Positions 28,764 through 37,168 of a stretch of DNA of 64,000 nt are shown here, piece after piece. How positions within the stretch are numbered: position 1 is the first letter of the stretch; each line of letters begins with the position of its first letter. Below the pieces are notes generated by a model that saw nothing but the letters and a program-made list of their open reading frames with translations, was not told the origin of the DNA and ran no database searches. The position numbers were made by a program, and so were the translations under genes. The stretch covers positions 1-64,000 of the forward strand of contig CAYGJZ010000008.1 of assembly GCA_964350265.1 (NCBI GenBank), in the 5' to 3' direction. Source of the stretch: BQJD01 sp964350265. Lineage in GTDB: Bacteria; Pseudomonadota; Gammaproteobacteria; Arenicellales; CAJQKF01.

Positions 28764-31700
28764 GTGGCTGCGAAGGCAACGGGCGGCAATCGCCCGGCCC
28801 GCGCTGCCGGCCGGCGGCGCCGGCGCGGTGGACACGGCTCGCCGGTGATCCGCCCGGCGGGGCCGCTGCCGGCGGTGCCGCCGGCGCCGGAGTTGCCGAT
28901 CACCGCGCATGCCGCGCAGATCGCCGACGCCCTGCGTGATCACCCGGTGGTGGTGGTGGCCGGGGAGACCGGTTCGGGCAAGAGCACCCAGCTGCCCCGC
29001 ATCTGCCTGCCGCGCTGCCTCGCCCACGACGGTCTCGTCGCCCATACCCAGCCGCGTCGCATCGCCGCCCGCGAGGTGGCGGCGCGGGTGGCCAGCGAGA
29101 TGGGCAGCCGGCTCGGCGAACTGGTCGGGTACAAGGTGCGCTTCGGTGAACGCACCTCGGCGGACACCCGGGTCAAGGTGCTGACCGACGGCATGCTGCT
29201 GGCGGAGATGGTGCATGACCGTGACCTGTCCGCCTACCACACCATCATCGTCGACGAGGCCCACGAGCGCTCGATCAACATCGACTTCCTGCTCGGCTGC
29301 CTGAAACGCCTGCTGCGACGGCGGCCGTCGCTGCGCGTGGTGGTGACCTCGGCCACCATCGACACCGCGCGCTTCGCCGAGCATTTCGGCCACTGCCCCG
29401 TGGTCGAGGTGTCCGGTCGCAGCTACCCGGTGGAGGTGCTGTACCGTCCGCGCCAGGCCGACGAGGGCGACGACGAATCCCTCGACGCCGCCATCGCCCG
29501 CGGCGTCGGAGAGCTGTGGCAGCGCGGTCCGGGCGACGTGCTGGTCTTCCTGCCCGGCGAGCGCGAGATCCGCGAAGCCAGCGCCTACCTCTCCCGTCGT
29601 CTCGGCGAGGGCGTGGAACTGCTGCCGCTGTATGCGCGGCTGTCGCCGGCCGACCAGAAACGCATCTTCCGTCCGTCCAGCGGCCGCCGGGTGGTGCTCT
29701 CCACCAACGTTGCCGAGACCTCGCTGACGGTGCCCGGGGTGCGCTATGTCATCGACAGCGGGCTGGCCCGGGTCAGCCGCTACTCGGCCACGGCGAAGAT
29801 CCAGCGGCTGCCGGTGGAGAAGATCTCCCGCGCCGCCGCCGACCAGCGTAAGGGCCGTTGCGGGCGGGTGGCCAGCGGCGTGTGCATCCGCCTCTACGAC
29901 GAGGAGGACTTCGCCGCCCGTCCCGAGTACACCGACCCGGAAATCGCGCGCACCTCGCTGGCCTCGGTGGTGCTGACGATGAAGTCGCTGCGACTCGGCG
30001 AGGTGGCCGACTTTCCCTTCATCGACCCGCCGGACCGCCGCCAGGTGCGCGCCGCGCTGCGCACCCTCGACGAGCTCGGCGCCCTCGACGCGGCCGGCGG
30101 CCTGACCCGGGTGGGCCGGGAGCTGGCGGCGCTGCCGGTGGAGCCCAGGGTGGGGCGCATGCTGGTGGAAGGCGTGCACCGTGGCTGCCTGGCCGAGATG
30201 CTGGTGCTGGCGGCGCGACTGTCGGTGCCCGATCCCCGGGTGACGCCTGCCGAGGAACTGGACAAGGCCCGGCGCCACCACCTCGAGGTGCCGCAGGCGG
30301 ACTCGGACATCACGGCCGCGCTGGCGCTGTTCCGCGACTACGAAGCGGTGCGCGGCTCGTCCTCGCGACGGGCGCTGGAACGCTGGTGCCGGGACCACTA
30401 CCTGGCGCCGTTCCGGATGCGCGAGTGGGCCGACCTCGCCGAGCAGCTCGAGGCCCTGGTGCGCGATGCCCGGGGTGCGAAGAACACCGAGCCGGCCTCG
30501 GCGGAGGCGGTGGCCATCGGCTTCCTGGCCGGCCACCTGTCGCAGGTCGCCATGCTCGGCGACGACGGCCGCTGGCGTGGCACCGGCAACAAGGTCATTC
30601 ACATTCACCCCTCGTCGCGCAGTTTCCGCGCCAAGCCGAAATTCCTGGTGGCGGCGGAACTGGTGGACAGCGGCAAGCTCTATGCCCGCCAGGTGCTGCC
30701 GGTGAAGCCGCGCTGGATCGAGCAGGCGGCGGGGGACCGCATCGAGCTGCGTCACGACGAGCCGTGGTGGGACGCACGCAGCGGCCAGGTCATGGCGCTG
30801 CGCAGCGGGCGCCTGTTCGGCCTCACCCTGTACCGCGGCCGGCGGGTGCCGCTGGAGCGGGTCGACCCGGTGACCAGCCGCGTGGTCTTCATCCACCAGG
30901 CCCTGGTCAGCGGCGAGATGGGCGAGCACTTCGACTTCGCGCGCGCCAACCGGGCCCTGCTGGACGAGGCCGAGGCGGCCCGCCAGAAACTGCGCCAGCC
31001 CTTCGCCATGGTGGACGACGACGACCTGTTCGACTTCTTCGACCGGCAACTGCCCGCGCGGGTGACCGGGCGCCCGGCGCTGGCCCGCTGGCTGAAGCAG
31101 GAGCCCGCTGCCGCCCGTGCCCTGTGCCTGCCCCGCGAACGGGTGCTGCCGGCGGAAGCCGCCGACCACCGGCGCAGCTTCCCGGAAACGGTCACCGTCG
31201 GCGCCACCGCGCTGCCGGTGCGCTATCGCCATGCACCGGGGGAGGCGGTCGATGGTGTCAGCGTGTCGGTGCCCCTGCCGATGCTCAACCAGTTCGACGC
31301 GGATGCCTGCGCGCGGCAGATTCCCGGCCACCTCGCCGAGTACGTCGAGGCCCTGCTGCGCACCCTGCCGAAGTCGTCGCGCCGTCGGCTGCAGCCACTG
31401 GCGGCCCGCGCCCGTGTCCTTGCCGCGATGGTGGAGAAGGCCAGCGGTGCGCTGCCCGAGGCGCTGGCGGCAACCCTGCGCGCCGATCCGGGCATCGAGG
31501 TCTCGGCGCGGGACTTCGATCCTGCCCGGGTGCCCGAGCACCTGCGTCTGCACCTGGTGGTGGTGGACCAGCAGCGCGAGGTGATCGACACCGGCCGCGA
31601 CGCCGAGGCGCTGCGGCAACGACACGGCGGTGCCGCCCGCGCCGCCTTTTCCGATGCCGCCGCCGACGGCTATCCGCGCACCGGCCTGCTGCGCTGGGAT

Positions 31701-32519
31701 TTCGGTGACCTGCCCGAAGCGGTTTCGGTGCGTGGCTACGGCACCCGGGTGAAGGCCTTTCCGGCGCTGGTCGACCGGGAAACCCACGTCGACCTGGTCC
31801 TCGAGGACGAGGCCACCTGCGCGGCCAGGCGCCACCGTCGCGGCGTGTCGCGGCTGGCCGCCCTGGCCTGGCGACGCCGGTTCCGCGACCTGTTGGCCCA
31901 CCCGGACCTGAAGCAGGCGGTGCTGCGCTATGCCGGCCTGTACCCGGGCGCCAGCCTGGCCGATGCCTACCGCGACGCGGTGGTGGAAGCGGCCGCCGGC
32001 TTCCAGGCCGACCCGCCGCGTCGCCAGGCAGACTTCCTGGCCCGGCTGGCCGAGGCCGAGCAGCGCCTCGGCGGCGAGGCCGCGCGGGTCGCCGGGGTGG
32101 TCGAGCAGGCGGTGTCGGCGGCCTTCACCGCCCGCCGGGCACTGCCCGGCATTGCCGACGCCGCCCTGCGCGAACAGCTCGATGGCCGCATCGATGCCCT
32201 GGTCGGGCCGGGGTTTCCCAGTCGTCACCCGGCCGACTGGCTCGACCACCTGCCGCGCTTCGCCAAGGCCCTGGCCATCCGCGTGGAGCGGCTGGCCGGC
32301 CAGGGCGACCGCGAGGCCGAGCAACGGGCCAAGCTGGCGCCCTTCGAGCAGCGCCTGGCCGGCTGGCCCGGCGACGACGAGACGACCTGGCGCTACCGCT
32401 ACCTGCTCGAGGAATACCATGTCTCGCTGTTCGCCCAGGTGCTGAAGACGGCGAGACCGGTGTCGCCGAAGCGACTGGAGCAGGCCTGGCGGGACGTGCT
32501 CGCGGCGGCCCGGGAATAG
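28764..32519 (+). CDS. hrpA: ATP-dependent RNA helicase HrpA
   Basis: The 1251-residue DEAH-box helicase contains Walker A GETGSGKST (about residue 67), DEAH in IIVDEAHERSINIDF, motif III VTSATID and motif VI DQRKGRCGRVASG. HA2/OB-fold regions follow, and the long C-terminal DUF3418 region is typical of HrpA. In E. coli HrpA resolves stalled ribosome-mRNA complexes. The start is GTG 28764; the first ~45 residues are low-complexity basic and poorly conserved, so a later start is possible. It is 12 nt after the cyclophilin gene. A very long antisense frame across this gene is a high-G+C shadow. Confidence 0.95.
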   Translation: MAAKATGGNRPARAAGRRRRRGGHGSPVIRPAGPLPAVPPAPELPITAHAAQIADALRDHPVVVVAGETGSGKSTQLPRICLPRCLAHDGLVAHTQPRRIAAREVAARVASEMGSRLGELVGYKVRFGERTSADTRVKVLTDGMLLAEMVHDRDLSAYHTIIVDEAHERSINIDFLLGCLKRLLRRRPSLRVVVTSATIDTARFAEHFGHCPVVEVSGRSYPVEVLYRPRQADEGDDESLDAAIARGVGELWQRGPGDVLVFLPGEREIREASAYLSRRLGEGVELLPLYARLSPADQKRIFRPSSGRRVVLSTNVAETSLTVPGVRYVIDSGLARVSRYSATAKIQRLPVEKISRAAADQRKGRCGRVASGVCIRLYDEEDFAARPEYTDPEIARTSLASVVLTMKSLRLGEVADFPFIDPPDRRQVRAALRTLDELGALDAAGGLTRVGRELAALPVEPRVGRMLVEGVHRGCLAEMLVLAARLSVPDPRVTPAEELDKARRHHLEVPQADSDITAALALFRDYEAVRGSSSRRALERWCRDHYLAPFRMREWADLAEQLEALVRDARGAKNTEPASAEAVAIGFLAGHLSQVAMLGDDGRWRGTGNKVIHIHPSSRSFRAKPKFLVAAELVDSGKLYARQVLPVKPRWIEQAAGDRIELRHDEPWWDARSGQVMALRSGRLFGLTLYRGRRVPLERVDPVTSRVVFIHQALVSGEMGEHFDFARANRALLDEAEAARQKLRQPFAMVDDDDLFDFFDRQLPARVTGRPALARWLKQEPAAARALCLPRERVLPAEAADHRRSFPETVTVGATALPVRYRHAPGEAVDGVSVSVPLPMLNQFDADACARQIPGHLAEYVEALLRTLPKSSRRRLQPLAARARVLAAMVEKASGALPEALAATLRADPGIEVSARDFDPARVPEHLRLHLVVVDQQREVIDTGRDAEALRQRHGGAARAAFSDAAADGYPRTGLLRWDFGDLPEAVSVRGYGTRVKAFPALVDRETHVDLVLEDEATCAARRHRRGVSRLAALAWRRRFRDLLAHPDLKQAVLRYAGLYPGASLADAYRDAVVEAAAGFQADPPRRQADFLARLAEAEQRLGGEAARVAGVVEQAVSAAFTARRALPGIADAALREQLDGRIDALVGPGFPSRHPADWLDHLPRFAKALAIRVERLAGQGDREAEQRAKLAPFEQRLAGWPGDDETTWRYRYLLEEYHVSLFAQVLKTARPVSPKRLEQAWRDVLAAARE

Positions 32520-32523
32520 GGCC

Positions 32524-33342
32524 ATGTGGATCGTGCTCTCCAAGGTGCTGCCGGTGCTGGTCTACCCGCTGACCCTGTTCCTGCTGCTGGCGGCGCTGGC
32601 CGCGCTGCTGCGCCTGGCTGGCCGGCCGCGCGGCGCCGGCTGGTGTCTCGGCCTGGCGCTGGTGGTGCTGCTGGTGGGCTCGAATCCCTACCTGGCGAGC
32701 CGTTTCCGCGCCGGCCTGGAGGGCGGGTACACGCCCTTCGCGGCGGCCGATGCGCCGCGCGCCGACGCCGTGGTGCTGCTCGGCGGGGCGCTGCACCTGC
32801 CGGTGCCGCCACGACCCACCGCGGAACTGTCCGACGCCGCCGACCGCGTGCTCTACGCGGCCCGGCTGTACCGCGCCGGGCGCGCCGGGCGTGTCATCGT
32901 CTCCGGTGGCAACGTCTTCGAGCAGGGCGGGGGGCTGCGCGGCGAGTCCTGGTACCTGGCCGAGCTGCTGCGCGAGTGGGGCGTGCCCCCGGCCGCCATC
33001 GTGATCGAGGAGACGAGCCGGAATACCCGGGAAAACGCCCTGGAAACCCGGAAAATCCTTGAACGTGAACGCCTGGGAACTATACTGCTGGTGACCTCGG
33101 CAATGCACATGCCGCGGGCCCTGGCGACCTTCCGCGGGGCCGGCGTCGATGCCGTCGCGCTGCCGGTGGACTATACCGTCGGCGCGCTGCGCCGGCCGCT
33201 GATCCTCGACCTGCTGCCGTCCGCTGGCGCCCTGCAGGCCAATGAACAAACCCTCCGGGAATACCTCGGCATCCTGGTCTACGGCCTGCGTGGCTGGCTG
33301 GCCAGGACGTCGCGGGCGGCCCCGGAACTGACCAACCACTGA
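32524..33342 (+). CDS. ElyC/YdcF family membrane protein (DUF218)
   Basis: The 272-residue protein has two N-terminal membrane helices (about 5-30 and 38-55) and a DUF218 domain with DAVVLLGGAL, VIVSGGNVFEQGGGLRGES, IEETSRNTRENALETRKIL and LVTSAMHMPRALATF. E. coli ElyC is needed for peptidoglycan assembly, probably through undecaprenyl-phosphate use. It starts 4 nt after hrpA. Its position just before the polysaccharide locus, where lipid-carrier balance matters, is suggestive but not proof. Confidence 0.87.
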   Translation: MWIVLSKVLPVLVYPLTLFLLLAALAALLRLAGRPRGAGWCLGLALVVLLVGSNPYLASRFRAGLEGGYTPFAAADAPRADAVVLLGGALHLPVPPRPTAELSDAADRVLYAARLYRAGRAGRVIVSGGNVFEQGGGLRGESWYLAELLREWGVPPAAIVIEETSRNTRENALETRKILERERLGTILLVTSAMHMPRALATFRGAGVDAVALPVDYTVGALRRPLILDLLPSAGALQANEQTLREYLGILVYGLRGWLARTSRAAPELTNH

Positions 33343-33346
33343 TGTC

Positions 33347-34864
33347 ATGACCGACTACCTGCTGCATCCCGATCTCGTTGTTGACCTGCTGCGCGAAGAG
33401 GACGACGCGCGCCGCACCACCCTGGCCGACGCCGCCCGCGACGCCGACCACGGCCTGTGGCTGTCGGTGGCGGCGATGCCACAGATGCTGGCCTCGCTGG
33501 CCGCCGCCGGCCTGTCCGCCGCGGCCGCCCGCGCCCGGCTGCGCAACTTCGCCCGCACCTGCACCTGGCTCGGCGCCCCGGCCGGCGACGGCGCGCTGCT
33601 GGAACGAGACGACCTGCTCGGCGAGCAGCTCGCCAGCGGCCTCCGTCGCCTCGGCCCCGGCGCCCGGCTGGCCAGCCTCGACGGCGCCGGCGAGCAGGGC
33701 ATCGGTCTCGACGCGCTGATCGACGCCCTGCGCGCCGACGGCCCGGTGCCCTTCATCGACCTGGCCCGGCAGCAGCGCCGCATCCGTCACCGGGTCGAGG
33801 ACGGCCTGCTCGGCGTGCTTGCCCACGGCCGCTACATCGGCGGGCCGGAGATCGACGAGCTGGAGAGCCGCCTGGCCCGCTTCGCCGGCGTCTCCCATGC
33901 CATTGCCCTGTCCAACGGCACCGATGCCCTGCTGGTGGCGATGATGGCGGCCGGGGTCGGTCCCGGCGACGAGGTCATCACCTCGCCGTTCACCTTCGCC
34001 GCCACCGGCGAGATGATCCTCCTGCTGGGGGCCAGGCCGGTCTACGTGGACATCGACCCGGTGACCTACAATCTCGATCCCGCCGGGCTGCGCGCGGCGC
34101 TGTCGCCGCGCACCCGGGCCATCCTGCCGGTGAGCATCTTCGGCCAGTGTGCCGACTTCGAGGCGATCAACGCGCTGGCCAGGGAAGCCGGCGTGACGGT
34201 GATCGAGGACGGTGCGCAGAGCTTCGGCGCCACCAGCCACGAACGGCGATCCTGTGGCCTGTCGGCCATCGGCTGCACCAGCTTCTTTCCCTCCAAGCCC
34301 CTCGGCGGTTACGGCGACAGCGGCGCCTGCTTCAGCGACGACGACGCGCTGGCGGCACGCATGCGCCAGGTGCGCGACCATGGCCAGGACGGCCGCTACC
34401 ACCACGTGCGCCTGGGCATCAACGGCCGCATGTCCTCCTTCCAGGCCTCGGTGCTGCTGGCCAAGCTGGACATCTTCGACGAGGAGATCGCCCTGCGCGT
34501 GGCGGTGGCGCAGCGCTACGACAGGCTGATCGCCGAGCACGGCCGCGGCCTGCCCGCCGAGGCCCTGGTGGCGCCGCGCATCGCCCCGGGGCAGGTCTCC
34601 GTGTATGCCCAGTACTCGGTGCTGGTCGGGCACCGCGACCGCGTCCAGCAACAGTTGTCGGCGCGCGGCGTGCCCAGCGCCGTGCACTACCCGGTGCCGC
34701 TGTACCGCCAGCCGGCCATGGCCGAGCCATCGGTCTCGCTGCCGGTATGCGAGGACGTCAGCGCACGGGTCCTGAGCCTGCCCATGCACCCCTACCTGCG
34801 TCCCGAGCAGCAGGAGCGGGTGGTGCAGGCGCTGGTGGAGGCGGTGGCCGCCGCCGCGGCCTGA
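33347..34864 (+). CDS. DegT/DnrJ/EryC1 sugar aminotransferase with an N-terminal PIN-like extension
   Basis: The 505-residue protein is a PLP enzyme of the WbpE/WlbC group, which aminates a 3-keto nucleotide sugar (for example UDP-3-keto-GlcNAcA). The aminotransferase begins at about residue 135 (PFIDLARQQRRIRHRVEDGL). It has LSNGTDALLVAMMAAGVGPG, VIEDGAQSFGA and the PLP lysine in TSFFPSKPLGGYGDSG. Residues 1-130 are absent from normal DegT enzymes and resemble a degenerate PIN domain (LLHPDLVVDLL at the start and LASLDGAGEQG near the end). No start codon lies at the domain junction, so a true fusion is likely. It begins 4 nt after the ElyC gene. Confidence 0.82.
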   Translation: MTDYLLHPDLVVDLLREEDDARRTTLADAARDADHGLWLSVAAMPQMLASLAAAGLSAAAARARLRNFARTCTWLGAPAGDGALLERDDLLGEQLASGLRRLGPGARLASLDGAGEQGIGLDALIDALRADGPVPFIDLARQQRRIRHRVEDGLLGVLAHGRYIGGPEIDELESRLARFAGVSHAIALSNGTDALLVAMMAAGVGPGDEVITSPFTFAATGEMILLLGARPVYVDIDPVTYNLDPAGLRAALSPRTRAILPVSIFGQCADFEAINALAREAGVTVIEDGAQSFGATSHERRSCGLSAIGCTSFFPSKPLGGYGDSGACFSDDDALAARMRQVRDHGQDGRYHHVRLGINGRMSSFQASVLLAKLDIFDEEIALRVAVAQRYDRLIAEHGRGLPAEALVAPRIAPGQVSVYAQYSVLVGHRDRVQQQLSARGVPSAVHYPVPLYRQPAMAEPSVSLPVCEDVSARVLSLPMHPYLRPEQQERVVQALVEAVAAAAA

Positions 34865-34927
34865 CCCCGGGTCCGCTCGAACACGCGCAGGGCAGGGGGA
34901 AAATTACCCGGGGCGGCGATTTTTGCA

Positions 34928-34956
34928 TTGAACTCGGCGAGCCGGATCGATATAGT
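34928..34956 (+). promoter_or_regulatory. Promoter of the winged-helix regulator gene
   Basis: TTGAAC and TATAGT are 17 nt apart, a good sigma-70 promoter. Transcription should start near 34963-34964, only 2-3 nt before the ATG at 34966, so the mRNA may be nearly leaderless. Confidence 0.6.
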
Positions 34957-34965
34957 GTTCACAGA

Positions 34966-35583
34966 ATGAACGCCGAGGATCGTAAACAGGACCGGCTCAC
35001 CCTGGAGGTGCTTTCGGCGATCGATTCCGGTCCCGGCATCAGCCAGCGTCGCCTCGCCAGCCAGATGGGCATCGCCCTCGGGCTGACCAACTCCTATATC
35101 AAGCGCTGCGTGCGCAAGGGCTTCATCAAGATCAACGAAGCCCCGGCCAACCGATACCTGTACTACCTCACGCCCAAGGGCTTCCGCGAGAAGACCCGCC
35201 TGACCGCGCGTTTCCTGTCCAACTCCCTGGACTTCTACCGCGCCGCGGCGGATTCCTGCGACGAGGTCTATGCCCGCTGCGTCGACGACGGCGTTGCCGA
35301 GGTGCTGCTGTGCGGCGACTCCGACCTGGCCGAGATCGCCCTGTTGAAGTCGCTGGACGGTCCGGTGCAGGTGGTTGGCCTGTACGACCCCGGCAGCCCC
35401 CGCGCGCGCTTCTACTCGCGGCCGGTGTGGCAGGAACTGGCGCAGGCACCCAGGGTGGCCCGGGTGGTCACCGCGCTGGTCGATGCCGAGGCGACCTGGA
35501 ACGAACTGTCCGCGGAAGGCGCCGCGCTGCCGGTCTTCGTGCCCGCGGTACTCGGTCTTCGCCAGGGCAGCAACGAGCCGTGA
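34966..35583 (+). CDS. Winged helix-turn-helix regulator, polysaccharide-locus associated
   Basis: The 205-residue protein has an N-terminal MarR-like winged helix (about 10-80): LEVLSAIDSGPGISQRRLAS, the recognition helix GIALGLTNSYIKRCVRKGFI, and the wing ending in YYLTPKGFREKTRL. Its second half is a separate domain (AEVLLCGDSDLAEIALLKSL) that looks like a sensor or nucleotide-binding fold. Proteins of this type are common at the head of exopolysaccharide clusters, and it is the gene before the initiating sugar transferase. It is a likely local regulator. No Shine-Dalgarno sequence is visible upstream, in line with a leaderless mRNA. Confidence 0.8.
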   Translation: MNAEDRKQDRLTLEVLSAIDSGPGISQRRLASQMGIALGLTNSYIKRCVRKGFIKINEAPANRYLYYLTPKGFREKTRLTARFLSNSLDFYRAAADSCDEVYARCVDDGVAEVLLCGDSDLAEIALLKSLDGPVQVVGLYDPGSPRARFYSRPVWQELAQAPRVARVVTALVDAEATWNELSAEGAALPVFVPAVLGLRQGSNEP

Positions 35584-35589
35584 CCGTCG

Positions 35590-35605
35590 GCCGGGTGCGC
35601 CCGGC
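35590..35605 (+). terminator. GC-rich hairpin after the regulator gene (weak terminator)
   Basis: GCCGGG and CCCGGC pair across a 4-base loop 7 nt after the stop codon. No T tract follows, so it may slow or stabilise transcripts rather than end them. The rest of the 158-nt gap up to 35742 shows no clear promoter. Confidence 0.25.
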
Positions 35606-35741
35606 GCCGGACGTTTCGCCATGCGGACCGCGCGCGGTCGCCGCAGGGCGGTAGCGTGCCCGAAGCGGGTTTCGCGGCCATCGACAATGCCGGTTCGCGC
35701 GGACGGGTCGGGGAATGCACGCATCATGAACGACGCTGAAC

Positions 35742-37124
35742 ATGCCGAAGTGGATTAACACCGCCTCCTGGCCGGGACTGGTACTGGTGGCGATGGACGT
35801 GGCGCTGCTCTACCTGGTCATCGGCCTGGTGCACTACGTGCGCCTGGGTTTCTGGCCGGAGCGCTTCGAGTGGCAGCTCGGCGCCATCATCGCGGTAACG
35901 GTGTCGAGCCTGTACATCATGAACGTCTACCACCTCGACCGCCTGGGCAAGCCGGTGCGCACCGCGCTGCGTGCCTTCACCGCGGTGGCGGTGAGCGGCG
36001 GGTTGATCGCGGCGGTGGTCTACGTGACCAAGTCCACCGACGTCAGCACCGTGCTGTGGCGGGGCAACCTGCCGCTGGCGCTGTTCCTGTTCGCCTGCCT
36101 GGCGGCGCTGCTGCGCTACCTCGGCCAGCTGGCGCTGCGTCGCTTCACCAGCGAGCCGTTGTGGCTGGTGCTGGGCGCCAGCGAACGCGCTGCCTCGCTG
36201 GACGAAGACCACCGTCGTGCGCTGGCCAGTGGCCGCCTGGTGCACCTGGTGACCGACGACGAACGTCTTGCCCGGCTGCGCATCGAGCCGCGCGCCGGCG
36301 AGGTGGTGGTGACCGACGGCGACGCCGTGCTGTTCGCCGGCCGCGCCGCGGGCATCGTGCTGGCCGCGGACGGCGCCTGGCCCGAGTCGCTGGTCTCCGG
36401 CCTGATGCGGGTGCGTCTTGGCGGCGTGCCGATCCTGGAGCTGGCCGACTACTACGAGCAGTTCCTGCTGCGGGTGCCGGTGATGCAGCTCAAGGACGGC
36501 TGGTTCGCCATGTCCGACGGCTTCGCCCTGCTGCATCACGACATCCAGATGAAGATCAAGCGGCTGGTGGACATCGTGGTCTCCCTGCTCGGCCTGGTGC
36601 TGGCCTTCCCGTTCCTGGTCGCCACCGCGCTGGTGGTGCGGTTGACCAGCAAGGGCCCGGCCATCTACAGCCAGACCCGGACCGGCTGCGGCGGCCGCGA
36701 GTTCCGCCTGCACAAGTTCCGCACCATGGTCGACAACGCCGAGCGCAACGGTCCGCAGTGGACCGCCGAGGGCGACCCGCGCATCACCGCGGTGGGGCAG
36801 GTGCTGCGCAGGACGCGCATCGACGAGTTGCCGCAGTTGTGGAACGTGCTCGTCGGCCACATGAGCTTCATCGGCCCGCGACCGGAGCGGCCGGACTTCA
36901 ACCGCACCCTGGAAGCGGAAATCCCCTACTACGACCTGCGCCACCTGGTGAAGCCGGGCATCACCGGCTGGGCCCAGGTCATGTACAGCTACGGCGCATC
37001 GGTGAACGATGCCCGCAACAAGCTCGAGTACGACCTGTACTACATCAAGAACTACTCGTTGGCGCTGGACATCTACATCACCCTGCGTACCCTGCGCGTG
37101 GTGTTCTCCTGGGCCGGGCGGTAG
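35742..37124 (+). CDS. Polyprenyl-phosphate sugar phosphotransferase (initiating enzyme)
   Basis: This 460-residue enzyme transfers a sugar-1-phosphate from a nucleotide sugar to undecaprenyl phosphate, the first step in glycan assembly. Four N-terminal membrane helices (about 10-130) are followed by a soluble domain (~140-250) and the C-terminal bacterial sugar transferase domain. That domain has a membrane helix (IKRLVDIVVSLLGLVLAFPF), PAIYSQTRTGCGGREFRLHK, FRTMVDNAERNGPQWT, RTRIDELPQLWNVL and MSFIGPRPERP. It is the EpsB/WcaJ-type layout. As first enzyme it probably opens the assembly operon. Confidence 0.92.
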   Translation: MPKWINTASWPGLVLVAMDVALLYLVIGLVHYVRLGFWPERFEWQLGAIIAVTVSSLYIMNVYHLDRLGKPVRTALRAFTAVAVSGGLIAAVVYVTKSTDVSTVLWRGNLPLALFLFACLAALLRYLGQLALRRFTSEPLWLVLGASERAASLDEDHRRALASGRLVHLVTDDERLARLRIEPRAGEVVVTDGDAVLFAGRAAGIVLAADGAWPESLVSGLMRVRLGGVPILELADYYEQFLLRVPVMQLKDGWFAMSDGFALLHHDIQMKIKRLVDIVVSLLGLVLAFPFLVATALVVRLTSKGPAIYSQTRTGCGGREFRLHKFRTMVDNAERNGPQWTAEGDPRITAVGQVLRRTRIDELPQLWNVLVGHMSFIGPRPERPDFNRTLEAEIPYYDLRHLVKPGITGWAQVMYSYGASVNDARNKLEYDLYYIKNYSLALDIYITLRTLRVVFSWAGR

Positions 37125-37168
37125 TTGCCGTCCCCAACGATGACCGATCCGTGGAGCAGCGACCTGGC

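Noticed and set aside
27978..32543. A 1521-codon open frame on the minus strand
   Set aside because: It lies opposite hrpA, has no recognisable domains and a biased His/Gly/Gln/Arg composition typical of antisense frames in high-G+C DNA.
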